NCBI GenBank assembly: GCA_023429375.1
Contig: JAEYVY010000001.1
Span: forward strand, 57,703 to 121,702
Reading direction: 5' to 3'
Length of the DNA stretch: 64,000 bases
Origin: Bacteroidota bacterium
Lineage (GTDB): Bacteria > Bacteroidota > Bacteroidia > Bacteroidales > Tannerellaceae
Positions 52,392-61,273 of this stretch are shown here, piece by piece. Position 1 is the stretch's first letter, and every line of letters begins with the position of its first letter. The position numbers and the translations under genes were made by a program. The notes beneath the pieces were generated by a model that was not told the DNA's origin, ran no database searches, and saw nothing but the letters and a program-made list of their open reading frames with translations.

Positions 52392-53486
52392 TCAATAATC
52401 CCACTTAAATGGGATTTCCAATTGAATGTATGATTGATTCTCGTTTATGACATTACTGACCGCCAAGCCGAGCAGTCTCACTTTTTTCATATTTAAATCA
52501 ACTTGCTGGAGTAAATATTTAGCTTGAACTGTCAGCGAATCAATGTTAGTGAAAGGTTGGATGGAGGTAATGCTTCTTGAAATCAATTGGAAATCTTCAT
52601 ATTTCACTTTTAATGTCAACGTCTTGCCGTAAAATTCGTTCTCCTCAATACGGTACCAAAGTACTTCACACAATTCGTAAAGCGCTTTCATTAGTTCGTC
52701 AAATTCTCCGATATCTTCCATGAACGTATTTTCAGCACCGACGGATTTCCTGATGCGTTCGGCTTCCACTTCCCGGTTATCTATTCCACGTGCATTCAGA
52801 TAAAAGATATGCCCGGCCTTTCCGAAATGTTGCAACAATTCCTTTTCGGTGAATTTCTTCAGATCGGCACCGGTAAATATTCCTAAGGCATGCATCTTTT
52901 GGGCGGTGACTTTTCCTACGCCAAAGAAGCGTTCTATTTTCAACCCTTCAACAAATTGAGCTGCATCTCCAGGTTTGACTGTAAATAGACCGTCCGGTTT
53001 TTTGTAATCGGATGCAATCTTGGCTAAAAACTTGTTGCAGGACACACCGGCTGAGGCTGTCAGTCCGGTTCGTTCTTTGATTTTTGCTTTTATCTCTTGT
53101 GCGATGAGGGTGGCCGATGGGATATTCTTCTTATTGACGGTGACATCCAGAAAGGCTTCATCCAATGAGAGGGGTTCAACCAGATCGGTATATTCATGAA
53201 AAATCTCATGTATCTGTGCGGATACCGATTCGTAAACCTCAAATCGTGGGGGTGTAAATAAAATATAAGGACATTTTTTACGTGCAGTCTGTGATGGCAT
53301 GGCTGAATGCACACCATATTTTCTGGCCTCATAACTTGCAGCGGCTACAACGCCTCGTTGACCGGCGTAACCTACTGCAAGCGGCCTTCCCCGAAATTCG
53401 GGATTGTCTCTTTGTTCAATGGATGCGTAAAACGCATCCATATCGATATGTATGACTTTTCTAATCAATACCTCCTCCGGTATCAC
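52392..53486 (-). CDS. dinB: DNA polymerase IV (Y-family)
   Basis: A translesion polymerase. KVIHIDMDAFYASIEQRD holds the first metal Asp, PLSLDEAFLDV near residue 102 the catalytic Asp-Glu pair, and GVSCNKFLAKIASDYKKPDGL near 147 is typical of DinB. The rest has the thumb helix-hairpin-helix (GVGKVTAQKMHALGIFTGADL) and the little-finger domain. The frame begins at GTG 53486, overlapping the ligase stop codon (GTGA). A strong GGAGGAGG lies just inside the frame, before a TTG at codon 7, so translation may start there instead. No beta-clamp motif was verified. Confidence 0.93.
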   Translation of the reverse strand: MIPEEVLIRKVIHIDMDAFYASIEQRDNPEFRGRPLAVGYAGQRGVVAAASYEARKYGVHSAMPSQTARKKCPYILFTPPRFEVYESVSAQIHEIFHEYTDLVEPLSLDEAFLDVTVNKKNIPSATLIAQEIKAKIKERTGLTASAGVSCNKFLAKIASDYKKPDGLFTVKPGDAAQFVEGLKIERFFGVGKVTAQKMHALGIFTGADLKKFTEKELLQHFGKAGHIFYLNARGIDNREVEAERIRKSVGAENTFMEDIGEFDELMKALYELCEVLWYRIEENEFYGKTLTLKVKYEDFQLISRSITSIQPFTNIDSLTVQAKYLLQQVDLNMKKVRLLGLAVSNVINENQSYIQLEIPFKWDY

Positions 53487-55141
53487 GCTTCAGGTGCCTG
53501 ATACAGATAACGTTTGATACTTCTTTTAGGTGTCTTTACAAATTCTTGTTGCTGAATATTGAATCCGGCTATTTTTGAATAAACAGGGATCATCTTATTG
53601 AGTTTGTTGATATTCTCCTGCATGAGGGTATTGATTTCTGCATGGTCGATATTTGCTTTGTCAATAGCTTCCCAATCCGGATAAATTAATGCGATTAGCT
53701 TACCGCGACTTGAAACGATTAACGACTCAGCTACGTAATCCATGTTGTTTAGCTTGGCTTCAATCTCTTCAGGATAAATGTTCTGACCGTTACTGCTAAG
53801 GATCATAGTCTTGGAGCGTCCGCGAATAAATAAGAAACCGTCTTTGTCAATATATCCAAGGTCACCTGTACGCACCCAACCATCAGATTGCATAACGGCT
53901 TTCGTTGCTTCTTCATTTTTATAATAGCCAAGCATAAGGTTCGTTCCTTTGGTTAGAATTTCTCCAACACCTTTTTCGTTTGGTGAGTCAATTTTTATTT
54001 CCATACGGTCTACTACACGACCTACAGAACCTTGTTTAAAGGTGGCCCATGGCTCGTAAGCAATCAGCGGACCACATTCTGTCATACCATAACCTACCGT
54101 ATATCTGAATTTTATTTCTCTTAGGAATGATTCAACCTCTTTGTTAATCGAAGCTCCTCCAATTACAAGTTCATGCATCTTTCCGCCGAAGGCTTCATCT
54201 AGTTTGGCCGCAATTTTCTTCTTGACAATATTCTTCAAAAGCGGCGTGTTCCACAAGAACTTAATTAACGGTTTTTTGAGTTCAGGAAATACACGGTTCT
54301 TGATAATCTTCTCAATTACCAAAGGTACGGCAAGAATCAAAGCCGGGCGTACTGTTGCAAAAGCATCGCTGATGACTTTTGGGCTTGGTGTGCGAGAAAG
54401 GAAATGAACGTGGCATCCCTTATTGAATGAATTTAATATATCGAAAGCCAATCCGTACATGTGTGCAATCGGTAACATACAAACGAGGCAATCTCCCGGA
54501 TTGATAAATGGAAGATTGTCGTAGGCAAATTGTGTGTTGCTCCACAAACTGCGGTAGGGGAGCATAACCCCTTTGGAATTACTTGTTGTACCTGATGTGT
54601 AGTTTAGTACAGCGAGTTCTTCCGGATCTTCCAAATGATATTTTACTTTATTGACATCAAAGCCTTCAGGGAATTTTTTCTGGAAATAGGTGTCGATATT
54701 TGCATGTACTTCTTCGACTGCCGGATTAACAGCTGAAAGAATAGACCAATCGTCAAGCGAAATAAATAGTTTCACGTCGGGCATCTGGGTTATATCCAAA
54801 TGATCCCAATTGTTGCTAGCCACTAAGAGGACTCTAGCTTCAGAGTGGTTCACGATATGGTGGATATTTTCCGGCGTAAAATCGTGCAAAATGGGTACGG
54901 TAACCGCCCCATATGCCAATGTCCCGAAAAATGATATAGCCCAATGGGATGAATTTCTTCCCACTAAACCGATTTTATCTCCTTTTTTTATGCCTGCATG
55001 TTCAAACAGAATATGGAGTTTTTCGATTTCAATAGCTACATCGGTAAAAGTATATGTCTTACCGTTATAATCTGAATAAGCGGGTAAATCTTTGTGACTT
55101 ACAATGCTATTTTCTATAAGTGCTAAAAAACGATTGTCCAT
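53483..55141 (-). CDS. AMP-dependent acyl-CoA ligase (long-chain fatty acid type)
   Basis: An ANL-superfamily adenylating enzyme that activates fatty acids to acyl-CoA. LNYTSGTTSNSKGVMLPYRSL near residue 185 is the AMP-binding P-loop, YGMTECGPLIAYEP near 345 the conserved A5-type motif, GWVRTGDLGYIDKDGFLFIRGR near 431 the hinge, and KTPKRSIKRYLY at the end carries the catalytic Lys context. The 552-residue length is normal for this Bacteroidetes group. Chain-length preference is unknown. It overlaps the dinB start and so is likely to be its operon partner. Confidence 0.9.
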   Translation of the reverse strand: MDNRFLALIENSIVSHKDLPAYSDYNGKTYTFTDVAIEIEKLHILFEHAGIKKGDKIGLVGRNSSHWAISFFGTLAYGAVTVPILHDFTPENIHHIVNHSEARVLLVASNNWDHLDITQMPDVKLFISLDDWSILSAVNPAVEEVHANIDTYFQKKFPEGFDVNKVKYHLEDPEELAVLNYTSGTTSNSKGVMLPYRSLWSNTQFAYDNLPFINPGDCLVCMLPIAHMYGLAFDILNSFNKGCHVHFLSRTPSPKVISDAFATVRPALILAVPLVIEKIIKNRVFPELKKPLIKFLWNTPLLKNIVKKKIAAKLDEAFGGKMHELVIGGASINKEVESFLREIKFRYTVGYGMTECGPLIAYEPWATFKQGSVGRVVDRMEIKIDSPNEKGVGEILTKGTNLMLGYYKNEEATKAVMQSDGWVRTGDLGYIDKDGFLFIRGRSKTMILSSNGQNIYPEEIEAKLNNMDYVAESLIVSSRGKLIALIYPDWEAIDKANIDHAEINTLMQENINKLNKMIPVYSKIAGFNIQQQEFVKTPKRSIKRYLYQAPEA

Positions 55142-55498
55142 GATTGTTCAGCTGTAAAATGGTTATTATAGACAAAGATAATAAAAATGTGATACCTTAA
55201 TTCTTCTCTTTGTCTTATGTCTATTTAATTTATGATTTTATAAATCATACACTTGACATAAATTTCCTTCGTTTGGTCTGTTCCTGTCGGTATGTATGTT
55301 TAAACGCGCAAAGATAAGAAGTTTGGCTAAAAACAACTCTGATAAGTGACTCGTTTTTTACAATCACTTCTCGATGTTTTTTAAAAACGTTCGAGGTGTT
55401 TTTTTACTTCATTAAATATGATGATTTACAAGGCCTTCATCTTTGATAAATGACATCGGGATGACCGCTGTTTTAGGTTTTAAAACAGTTTTTTATTG
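55142..55498. promoter_or_regulatory. intergenic region with two minus-strand -7 elements and an isolated plus-strand terminator
   Basis: Of 357 bases without a gene, two TATCTTTG elements on the minus strand (55173-55180 and 55309-55316) could drive the ligase gene; the distal one has TTG 17 bases upstream. A plus-strand hairpin at 55468-55488 (CTGTTTTA, five-base loop, TAAAACAG) is followed by TTTTTT, yet no plus-strand gene precedes it. A weaker inverted repeat with CTCGA/TCGAG arms lies near 55371-55396, also followed by a T run. Confidence 0.5.
55468..55494 (+). terminator. plus-strand intrinsic terminator without an obvious gene
   Basis: The eight-base arms CTGTTTTA and TAAAACAG are followed by TTTTTT on the plus strand. 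On the minus strand, after the ahpF stop codon, the hairpin is preceded by A's but not followed by T's, so it is a poor terminator for ahpF. Confidence 0.55.
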
Positions 55499-57049
55499 TC
55501 AAATAATCCCCCTCATGCGATCATCAAATGCAGATAAAGCTGCCTTTGCTCCTTCGCCCATAGCGATGATGATTTGTTTGTAAGGGACAGTCGATACATC
55601 ACCTGCAGCATATATTCCGGGAACATTGGTACGACAATGTTCGTCGATAATGATTTCTCCCGGACGATTGGTTGCCACCACTTGTTGGAAAGGTTCACTG
55701 TTTGGTGCCAATCCGATTTGAACAAATATACCATCCAGTTCAATCTTACGGCTTTCTTCAGTTTTTCTGTCTTTCACTTCTATGCCTGTTACCTTTTCGC
55801 CATCACCTATGACTTGTAGTGTTTGTGTTGAAGTGAAAACCTCTGTATTCGATAGAGATTTCACTTTGTCCTGTAAAACTTGGTCGGCCTTCAGATCATC
55901 AGCAAATTCAAGTACGGTTACTTTCGAACAGATACCCGCCAAATCGATTGCCGCTTCGATACCTGAATTACCTCCACCGATTACGGCTACGTGCTTTCCT
56001 TTATAGAACGGACCGTCGCAATGCGGACAGAATGCAACGCCGTGACCGATATGTTCGCTTTCTCCCGGAACGTTTAGTTTACGCCAGCTGGCGCCACTTG
56101 CAACGATAATTGCCGGAGCGGTAAATCGTTCACCATTTGCGGTGACGAGTATCTTTTGATTTTCTTCTAACTCAACTTTCTTGACTTTGCGATGCTCCAA
56201 AATATCGATGGGGTATTGGTTCATGTGCGTACGCAAGTTGTCTGCCAATGCACTACCGGTTGTTTCCGGTATAGAGATCAGATTCTCTATGCTTACCGTG
56301 TCTTTTACTTGTCCGCCAACACGTTCGGCAAGGACAGCAACCTTCAGCCCTTTTCTGGCCGAATAGATAGCGGCAGAAGATCCAGCAGGACCACCTCCTA
56401 CAACGATCACGTCGTATTGTTTAACAGAATTATCCAAGGCGCTTTCATCAATGCCATATTGCGCTTCTAATTTGGATAACAACTCGCCAAAATCAGAACG
56501 GCCAGAGTGAAGCAGTTTGCCATCAGCATAAACAGCTGGAACACCATGCAGTTTCAAGGCATCCACTTCTTCCTGATTGATGGCGCCATCTACCATTTCG
56601 TGACTGATACTTTTGTTTAAGGTAGTCATAGCATTGAGTGCCTGAACCACATCAGGACAGTTGGTGCAAGTCAGCGACACATAGGTGGTTAGATGAATAG
56701 GACCTTTAAGTGCTTGAACGCGCTTTGTGATGGTTTCGTCTGGCAGGTTCTTCCCTTTTCCGTCAGCATTCAGGATGGCTAATAGTAAGGATGTAAACTC
56801 ATGTCCATTAGGAACACCTCTGAATTTGATGTTTGTGCGAATATCATTCTTTAATATAGAGAATTCGAGGCCTTCCCCGTCATTCACTTGAAGGGAAAGT
56901 TTACTGCTGCTCTCGGCAACATCACTTAATAGAGCTATCAATTCGTCTTTGCTTTCATGCTGAGGTGAAACCAGGACGTCGAAAGTGTAGTTCGATTCAA
57001 GTGTGGCGAAAATAGACTTTAATTGTTCTTTAAGTGCTTGTTCTAACAT
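55499..57049 (-). CDS. ahpF: alkyl hydroperoxide reductase subunit F
   Basis: A flavoprotein disulfide reductase that passes electrons from NADH to AhpC. The N-terminal 200 residues form two thioredoxin-like folds with TCTNCPDVVQ (CxxC near 129). The C-terminal thioredoxin-reductase part has VVGGGPAGSSAAIYSARKG near 216, the redox pair in FCPHCDGPFYKG near 345, IGGGNSGIEAAIDLAG near 357 and GIYAAGDVSTVPYKQI near 478. The 516-residue length fits AhpF. It lies 85 bases after ahpC, with a terminator between them, so its dose may be lower than that of ahpC. Confidence 0.96.
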   Translation of the reverse strand: MLEQALKEQLKSIFATLESNYTFDVLVSPQHESKDELIALLSDVAESSSKLSLQVNDGEGLEFSILKNDIRTNIKFRGVPNGHEFTSLLLAILNADGKGKNLPDETITKRVQALKGPIHLTTYVSLTCTNCPDVVQALNAMTTLNKSISHEMVDGAINQEEVDALKLHGVPAVYADGKLLHSGRSDFGELLSKLEAQYGIDESALDNSVKQYDVIVVGGGPAGSSAAIYSARKGLKVAVLAERVGGQVKDTVSIENLISIPETTGSALADNLRTHMNQYPIDILEHRKVKKVELEENQKILVTANGERFTAPAIIVASGASWRKLNVPGESEHIGHGVAFCPHCDGPFYKGKHVAVIGGGNSGIEAAIDLAGICSKVTVLEFADDLKADQVLQDKVKSLSNTEVFTSTQTLQVIGDGEKVTGIEVKDRKTEESRKIELDGIFVQIGLAPNSEPFQQVVATNRPGEIIIDEHCRTNVPGIYAAGDVSTVPYKQIIIAMGEGAKAALSAFDDRMRGII

Positions 57050-57083
57050 CTAGTATTTGTATTTATTATTTATTTACTATAAC

Positions 57084-57123
57084 AAAAAAGACCGGCGCAG
57101 GTATTCCTTGCCGGCCTTTTTTT
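57084..57123 (-). terminator. attenuating terminator between ahpC and ahpF
   Basis: On the minus strand AAAGGCCGGC pairs with GCCGGTCTTT (one G-U pair), a stem of about ten pairs extended by AGG/CCT near the loop and followed by TTTTTT. It lies between the ahpC stop codon and the ahpF start, so it should reduce readthrough to ahpF. Confidence 0.8.
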
Positions 57124-57134
57124 ATTCTCTAAAA

Positions 57135-57701
57135 TTAGATTTTACCGACTAAGTCGATACTTGGTTTTAATGTAGCATCACCTTTTTTCCATTTTGCAGG
57201 ACATACTTCACCGTCGTGACTTGCTACGAATAGTGCAGCTTCTGCTTTACGAAGTAATTCGTCTGCATTACGTCCGATGTTGTTGTCATGGATTTCAGCG
57301 ATTTTGATCTTTCCTTCTGGATTTACAAGGAATGTTCCACGGTAAGCCATACCTTCTTCTTCGATCATAACACCGAAGCCACGGCTTAATACGCCTGTTG
57401 GGTCAGCCAACATAGGGTATTTGATTTTTTTGATGCTTTCTGAAGCGTCGTGCCATGCTTTGTGTACGAAATGAGTGTCTGTGCTTACAGAGTAAATTTC
57501 AATACCCAGCTCTTGGAACTTAGCATATTTGTCAGCCATGTCTTCTAATTCTGTAGGGCAAACAAATGTAAAGTCTGCAGGATAAAAGAAGAAGATAGAC
57601 CATTTTCCTTTGATGTCTTCGCTACTTACAGTTTTAAAACTTCCGTTGTGGTAAGCTTGAACTTTAAATTCAGGTGCTTGTGAATTGATAATAGATTCCA
57701 T
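57135..57701 (-). CDS. ahpC: alkyl hydroperoxide reductase subunit C (typical 2-Cys peroxiredoxin)
   Basis: It reduces hydrogen peroxide and organic peroxides. FYPADFTFVCPTELEDMADKY near residue 39 carries the peroxidatic C48, HDNNIGRNADELLRK near 139 is typical, and EVCPAKWKKGD near 164 holds the resolving cysteine. The 188-residue length matches AhpC. The upstream region has a minus-strand -7 element TATTTTTG (57742-57749). Confidence 0.97.
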   Translation of the reverse strand: MESIINSQAPEFKVQAYHNGSFKTVSSEDIKGKWSIFFFYPADFTFVCPTELEDMADKYAKFQELGIEIYSVSTDTHFVHKAWHDASESIKKIKYPMLADPTGVLSRGFGVMIEEEGMAYRGTFLVNPEGKIKIAEIHDNNIGRNADELLRKAEAALFVASHDGEVCPAKWKKGDATLKPSIDLVGKI

Positions 57702-57741
57702 GTTTTTCTATATTTATATGTTTATACGATTTATTTTTACA

Positions 57742-57749
57742 CAAAAATA
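57742..57749 (-). promoter_or_regulatory. -7 promoter element of ahpC with an upstream A/T-rich dyad
   Basis: TATTTTTG lies about 40 bases before the ahpC ATG on the minus strand. Further upstream (57778-57118+1000, that is 57778-57818-57118 excluded: use 57778 to 57118 is not meant; the dyad is 57778-57818) there are ATCAA and TTGAT arms around TCTATATAGA. OxyR-type control is possible from context, but the full OxyR consensus is not met. Confidence 0.4.
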
Positions 57750-57876
57750 TAGACAAAAAGAAGGTTGGACGAATATTATCAATTAGTAAAATCTATATAG
57801 AGATAGATGAGTTTTGATTCCTTTTTATAAGTGAATAATAATGTGTACTTTTGTCATATTAAATATATAATTGAAA

Positions 57877-58482
57877 ATGGAATACAATACCGCAGGAAAG
57901 AAGCTGGTTTTGCCTGAGTACGGACGTAATATACAGAACATGGTAGATTACTGTGTTACAATAGAAGATCGTCAGGAACGCAAACGCTGTGCTGATACAA
58001 TAATAAATATAATGGGTAATATGTTCCCACATTTGCGAGATGTCAACGACTTTAAGCATATTCTATGGGATCATCTGGCCATTATGGCTGATTTTAAATT
58101 GGATATTGATTATCCTTACGAGATTGTCAAGAAGGAAAATCTATATTCCAAACCACCAAAATTGGCTTATGGAGATACAGGAATGCGTTGCCGTCATTAT
58201 GGTAAAACGCTCGAACAAATGGTTGTGAAGGCAACTGAGCTGGAAGATGGAGCAGAACGTGACCAATTAATTAAATTGCTTGCCAATCAAATGAAGAAAT
58301 CATTCTTGGCTTGGAATAAAGAGTCAGTTGATGATGAAAAGATATTTAAAGATCTTCAAGAATTGTCTAAAGGAAAGATTGCGTTGACTACGAACGAATA
58401 TAAACTGACCGAAAGCCGGGATTTGTTGGCAAGAACAAATACCAACCAAAATCGTAAGAATCATTCGCGTAAAGGAAGATGA
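57877..58482 (+). CDS. DUF4290 family protein
   Basis: A 201-residue protein beginning MEYNTAGKKLVLPEYGRNIQNMV, the typical start of DUF4290, a conserved Bacteroidetes family next to murA. It is charged and helix-rich, without membrane segments or a signal peptide, and ends in a basic tail (TNQNRKNHSRKGR). The function is unknown; its fixed place before murA suggests a link to cell-wall synthesis or growth. The frame is open from a TTG at 57871; the ATG is preferred. A -7 element TACTTTTG lies at 57846-57853. It overlaps murA by four bases. Confidence 0.88.
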   Translation: MEYNTAGKKLVLPEYGRNIQNMVDYCVTIEDRQERKRCADTIINIMGNMFPHLRDVNDFKHILWDHLAIMADFKLDIDYPYEIVKKENLYSKPPKLAYGDTGMRCRHYGKTLEQMVVKATELEDGAERDQLIKLLANQMKKSFLAWNKESVDDEKIFKDLQELSKGKIALTTNEYKLTESRDLLARTNTNQNRKNHSRKGR

Positions 58483-59783
58483 GTTCATTTGTTATAGAAG
58501 GTGGCTATCGATTGTCCGGAGATATTACTCCACAAGGAGCTAAGAATGAGGCCTTGCAAGTGATTTGTGCAACTTTGCTGACCTCTTCCAAAGTGGAAAT
58601 TTCGAATGTGCCGGATATCTTGGATGTCAATAATCTGATTCAACTTCTTCGTGATATGCGCGTCAAAGTGGAGCGACTGGCATCCGATACCTATAGCTTT
58701 CAAGCAGATGATGTGGATCTTGATTTTCTGAAAACGGAAGAGTTTCTTCGTAAGTGTGCTTCACTAAGGGGATCGGTCATGATTGTGGGACCTTTGGTAA
58801 CTCGATTTGGAGAGGCGCTGATTCCGAAGCCAGGAGGAGATAAAATAGGTAGACGCAGACTGGATACGCATTTTCTGGGTATCCAAAAATTAGGAGCTCA
58901 TTTTGCCTATGAGCCCGATAGACAAGTATATCACATTAAAGCAGAAAAGTTGCAAGGAACGTATATGCTTTTGGATGAGGCTTCGGTTACAGGTACAGCA
59001 AATATCTTGATGGCCGCAGTATTAGCCAAAGGTGTGACTACTATTTATAATGCAGCTTGTGAACCCTATCTTCAACAGCTATCTACTATGTTGAACCGTA
59101 TGGGTGCAAAAATATCAGGGGTCGGATCGAACTTGCTCGTAATAGAAGGGGTAGAAGAATTGGGAGGCACTGCGCACCGAATATTGCCGGATATGATCGA
59201 GGTAGGTAGTTTTATTGGTATGGCGGCAATGACTGCTTCCGATATAACTATTAAGAATACCGGTTATGACAAACTGGGAATTATCCCCGAATCGTTTCGT
59301 CGACTCGGTATCACGGTAGAGCAAAAGGGTGATGATATACATATCCCTACTCATGAATCGTATGAAATAGATACGTTTATTGATGGGTCTATCATGACTA
59401 TAGCTGATGCGCCCTGGCCCGGATTGACTCCCGACTTGTTAAGTGTATTTCTCGTTGTGGCTACACAAGCTAAAGGAAGTGTGCTTATTCATCAAAAGAT
59501 GTTTGAAAGTCGCCTTTTCTTTGTGGATAAACTAATAGATATGGGGGCCCAAATTATCTTATGCGATCCGCACCGTGCCACAGTTATTGGCTTGGGTAAT
59601 CGTTTCAAACTTAGAGGAGCCTCCATGGTTTCTCCGGATATACGTGCCGGTATAGCCCTTTTGATTGCAGCCATGAGTGCAGAGGGAACAAGTCACATCC
59701 AAAACATCGATCAGATAGACCGTGGATACCAAGATATTGATAAGCGTCTCAATCAATTGGGAGCACGTATCACCCGTCTTTAA
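58479..59783 (+). CDS. murA: UDP-N-acetylglucosamine 1-carboxyvinyltransferase (MurA, Asp variant)
   Basis: The first committed step of peptidoglycan synthesis: it adds enolpyruvate from PEP to UDP-GlcNAc. The sequence has the inside-out barrel signatures GAKNEALQVI near residue 20, RGSVMIVGPLVTRFG near 97, LDEASVTGTANILMAAVLA near 171 and the closing AEGTSHIQNIDQIDRGY. In the mobile loop PGGDKIGRRRLDTH, Asp121 stands where most bacterial MurA proteins have the catalytic Cys that fosfomycin alkylates. Other MurA proteins with Asp here (for example in mycobacteria and chlamydiae) are active but insensitive to fosfomycin. The gene overlaps the DUF4290 gene (ATGA). Confidence 0.95.
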   Translation: MSSFVIEGGYRLSGDITPQGAKNEALQVICATLLTSSKVEISNVPDILDVNNLIQLLRDMRVKVERLASDTYSFQADDVDLDFLKTEEFLRKCASLRGSVMIVGPLVTRFGEALIPKPGGDKIGRRRLDTHFLGIQKLGAHFAYEPDRQVYHIKAEKLQGTYMLLDEASVTGTANILMAAVLAKGVTTIYNAACEPYLQQLSTMLNRMGAKISGVGSNLLVIEGVEELGGTAHRILPDMIEVGSFIGMAAMTASDITIKNTGYDKLGIIPESFRRLGITVEQKGDDIHIPTHESYEIDTFIDGSIMTIADAPWPGLTPDLLSVFLVVATQAKGSVLIHQKMFESRLFFVDKLIDMGAQIILCDPHRATVIGLGNRFKLRGASMVSPDIRAGIALLIAAMSAEGTSHIQNIDQIDRGYQDIDKRLNQLGARITRL

Positions 59784-59800
59784 TTAATAAATACAGGAGT

Positions 59801-60322
59801 ATGATCAAAAAAGACGATATAGTTAAAATCGGATATTTTGCAAAACCTCACGGTGTAAAGGGTGAGATAGCATTGGTTACTTCATTCGATTTGTTTGACT
59901 CACAGGAGGATCCTTATATTATCTGTGAAATGGATGGTATATTCGTACCCTTTTTTATAGAGGAGTATCGCTATAAATCGGATACGGTTCTCTTATTAAA
60001 ATTGGAGAATTTGGATAGTGAGGAAGTAATCAAACCTTTTTCAAATATTGAAGTGTACTGTCCTAAGGAATGGATCGACAACTCAGAATTCGATGCCGGT
60101 ATTTCGTGGGATAACTTCATTGGTTATGAAGTGTATGATACGGAAAGGGGATTGATAGGCGAAATATCGGATGTGGATGATAGTACAATGAATGTTCTCT
60201 TTGAAGTAACTAAGGGTGATAATGTGTTACTGATTCCGGCTGTGGAAGACTATATCGTAGCACTTGATCACGACAAAAGGAGTATAAAAATGACCGTACC
60301 TCAAGGGCTTTTCGAATTGTAG
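59801..60322 (+). CDS. rimM: ribosome maturation factor RimM
   Basis: A factor for late assembly of the 30S head around S19. The start VKIGYFAKPHGVKGEIALVT matches the RimM N-domain, and the PRC-barrel part has NFIGYEVYDTERGLIGEISDV near residue 105 and LLIPAVEDYIVALDHDKRSIKM near 146. The 173-residue length is usual. It lies 17 bases after murA and 71 bases before the M23 peptidase gene. Confidence 0.95.
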   Translation: MIKKDDIVKIGYFAKPHGVKGEIALVTSFDLFDSQEDPYIICEMDGIFVPFFIEEYRYKSDTVLLLKLENLDSEEVIKPFSNIEVYCPKEWIDNSEFDAGISWDNFIGYEVYDTERGLIGEISDVDDSTMNVLFEVTKGDNVLLIPAVEDYIVALDHDKRSIKMTVPQGLFEL

Positions 60323-60334
60323 CAAGTTAATAAG

Positions 60335-60378
60335 CGTAAAAGACGGGCCTCGGATATACTGTTTTTATTACTTTTACG
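60335..60378. repeat. inverted repeat between rimM and the M23 peptidase gene
   Basis: CGTAAAAG (60335-60342) and CTTTTACG (60371-60378) are perfect inverted copies, 28 bases apart, followed by TTTTATATTTTC. It could be a weak plus-strand terminator or attenuator after rimM. The long loop makes it less certain than the others. Confidence 0.35.
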
Positions 60379-60393
60379 TTTTATATTTTCAGA

Positions 60394-61269
60394 ATGGCAA
60401 ACAAACAACGAAATAAAACAACGAAATCCTTTTGGAGTAGGATTCGATTTAAGTATAAACTCTCCTTTTTTAATGAAACGACATTGGAAGAGGTGTGGTC
60501 TTTTCATTTGTCTAAATTATCTGCCTTTACATCGCTCGCACTCTTTGCCTTTTTCCTGATTGGAATAACCTCTTTCATCATTATTAAAACCCCAATCAGA
60601 AACTATTTGCCGGGGTATCTGGATGTGGAAGTCCGTAAAGAAATTATTCAGAATGCTTTAAGAGCCGATTCTTTGGAAAGGATGATTGAAATACAAAATT
60701 TGTATCTTAGTAATGTAGCTGGCATATTGACGGGAACTCTGCCTATTGATTCTATCAAAAGAATCGATTCGCTTGCACAACATGATGCGGATTTTGAAAT
60801 ACCTCGTTCGGAGGCAGAAATTGAATTTCTGAAGACACTCGAAGAAGAAGAGAAATATAACCTGACTGTGCTGAATCCTAATTCAGCCTCAGTTGCTGAT
60901 GGTCTGTTTTTCTATAAACCGGTTAATGGTATTGTGTCGGCAAACTACGAAGCCAGTACTAAGCATTTTGGCGTGGATATCGCCGCTGAACTCAAAGAGA
61001 GTGTGATGGCTACGTTAGACGGCACAGTTGTTTTTACCGGATTTGATCCCAACTTTGGTAATGTAATCCAGATTCAACATAAAAATGGATTCCTTTCCAT
61101 TTATAAACATAACGAATTACTCTTGAAACATCCCGGAGACCAGGTCGTGGCCGGTGAAGCAATTGCTTTGGTTGGAAATACGGGGAAATTGTCGACTGGT
61201 CCTCACTTGCATTTCGAATTGTGGTATAAAGGAGCACCTGTTAATCCGGAAGAATATATTGTCTTTTAA
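60394..61269 (+). CDS. M23-family (LytM-like) metallopeptidase with N-terminal membrane anchor
   Basis: A basic cytoplasmic segment and one membrane helix (ALFAFFLIGITSFIIIKT near residues 48-68) precede a coil-rich region and a LytM domain. Zinc motifs are KHFGVDIA near 190 (HxxxD) and GPHLHFELWYKG near 269 (HxH), both intact. Active-site residues suggest an enzyme that cuts peptidoglycan cross-links, in contrast to degenerate LytM activators. Neighbours murA and rseP also concern the envelope. It ends five bases before dxr. Confidence 0.9.
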   Translation: MANKQRNKTTKSFWSRIRFKYKLSFFNETTLEEVWSFHLSKLSAFTSLALFAFFLIGITSFIIIKTPIRNYLPGYLDVEVRKEIIQNALRADSLERMIEIQNLYLSNVAGILTGTLPIDSIKRIDSLAQHDADFEIPRSEAEIEFLKTLEEEEKYNLTVLNPNSASVADGLFFYKPVNGIVSANYEASTKHFGVDIAAELKESVMATLDGTVVFTGFDPNFGNVIQIQHKNGFLSIYKHNELLLKHPGDQVVAGEAIALVGNTGKLSTGPHLHFELWYKGAPVNPEEYIVF

Positions 61270-61273
61270 TCTG

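Noticed and set aside
61154..61273. Extended N-terminus of dxr
   Set aside because: It overlaps the M23 peptidase gene, and the NADPH-binding start MKRKLAILGSTGSIG begins at 61274.
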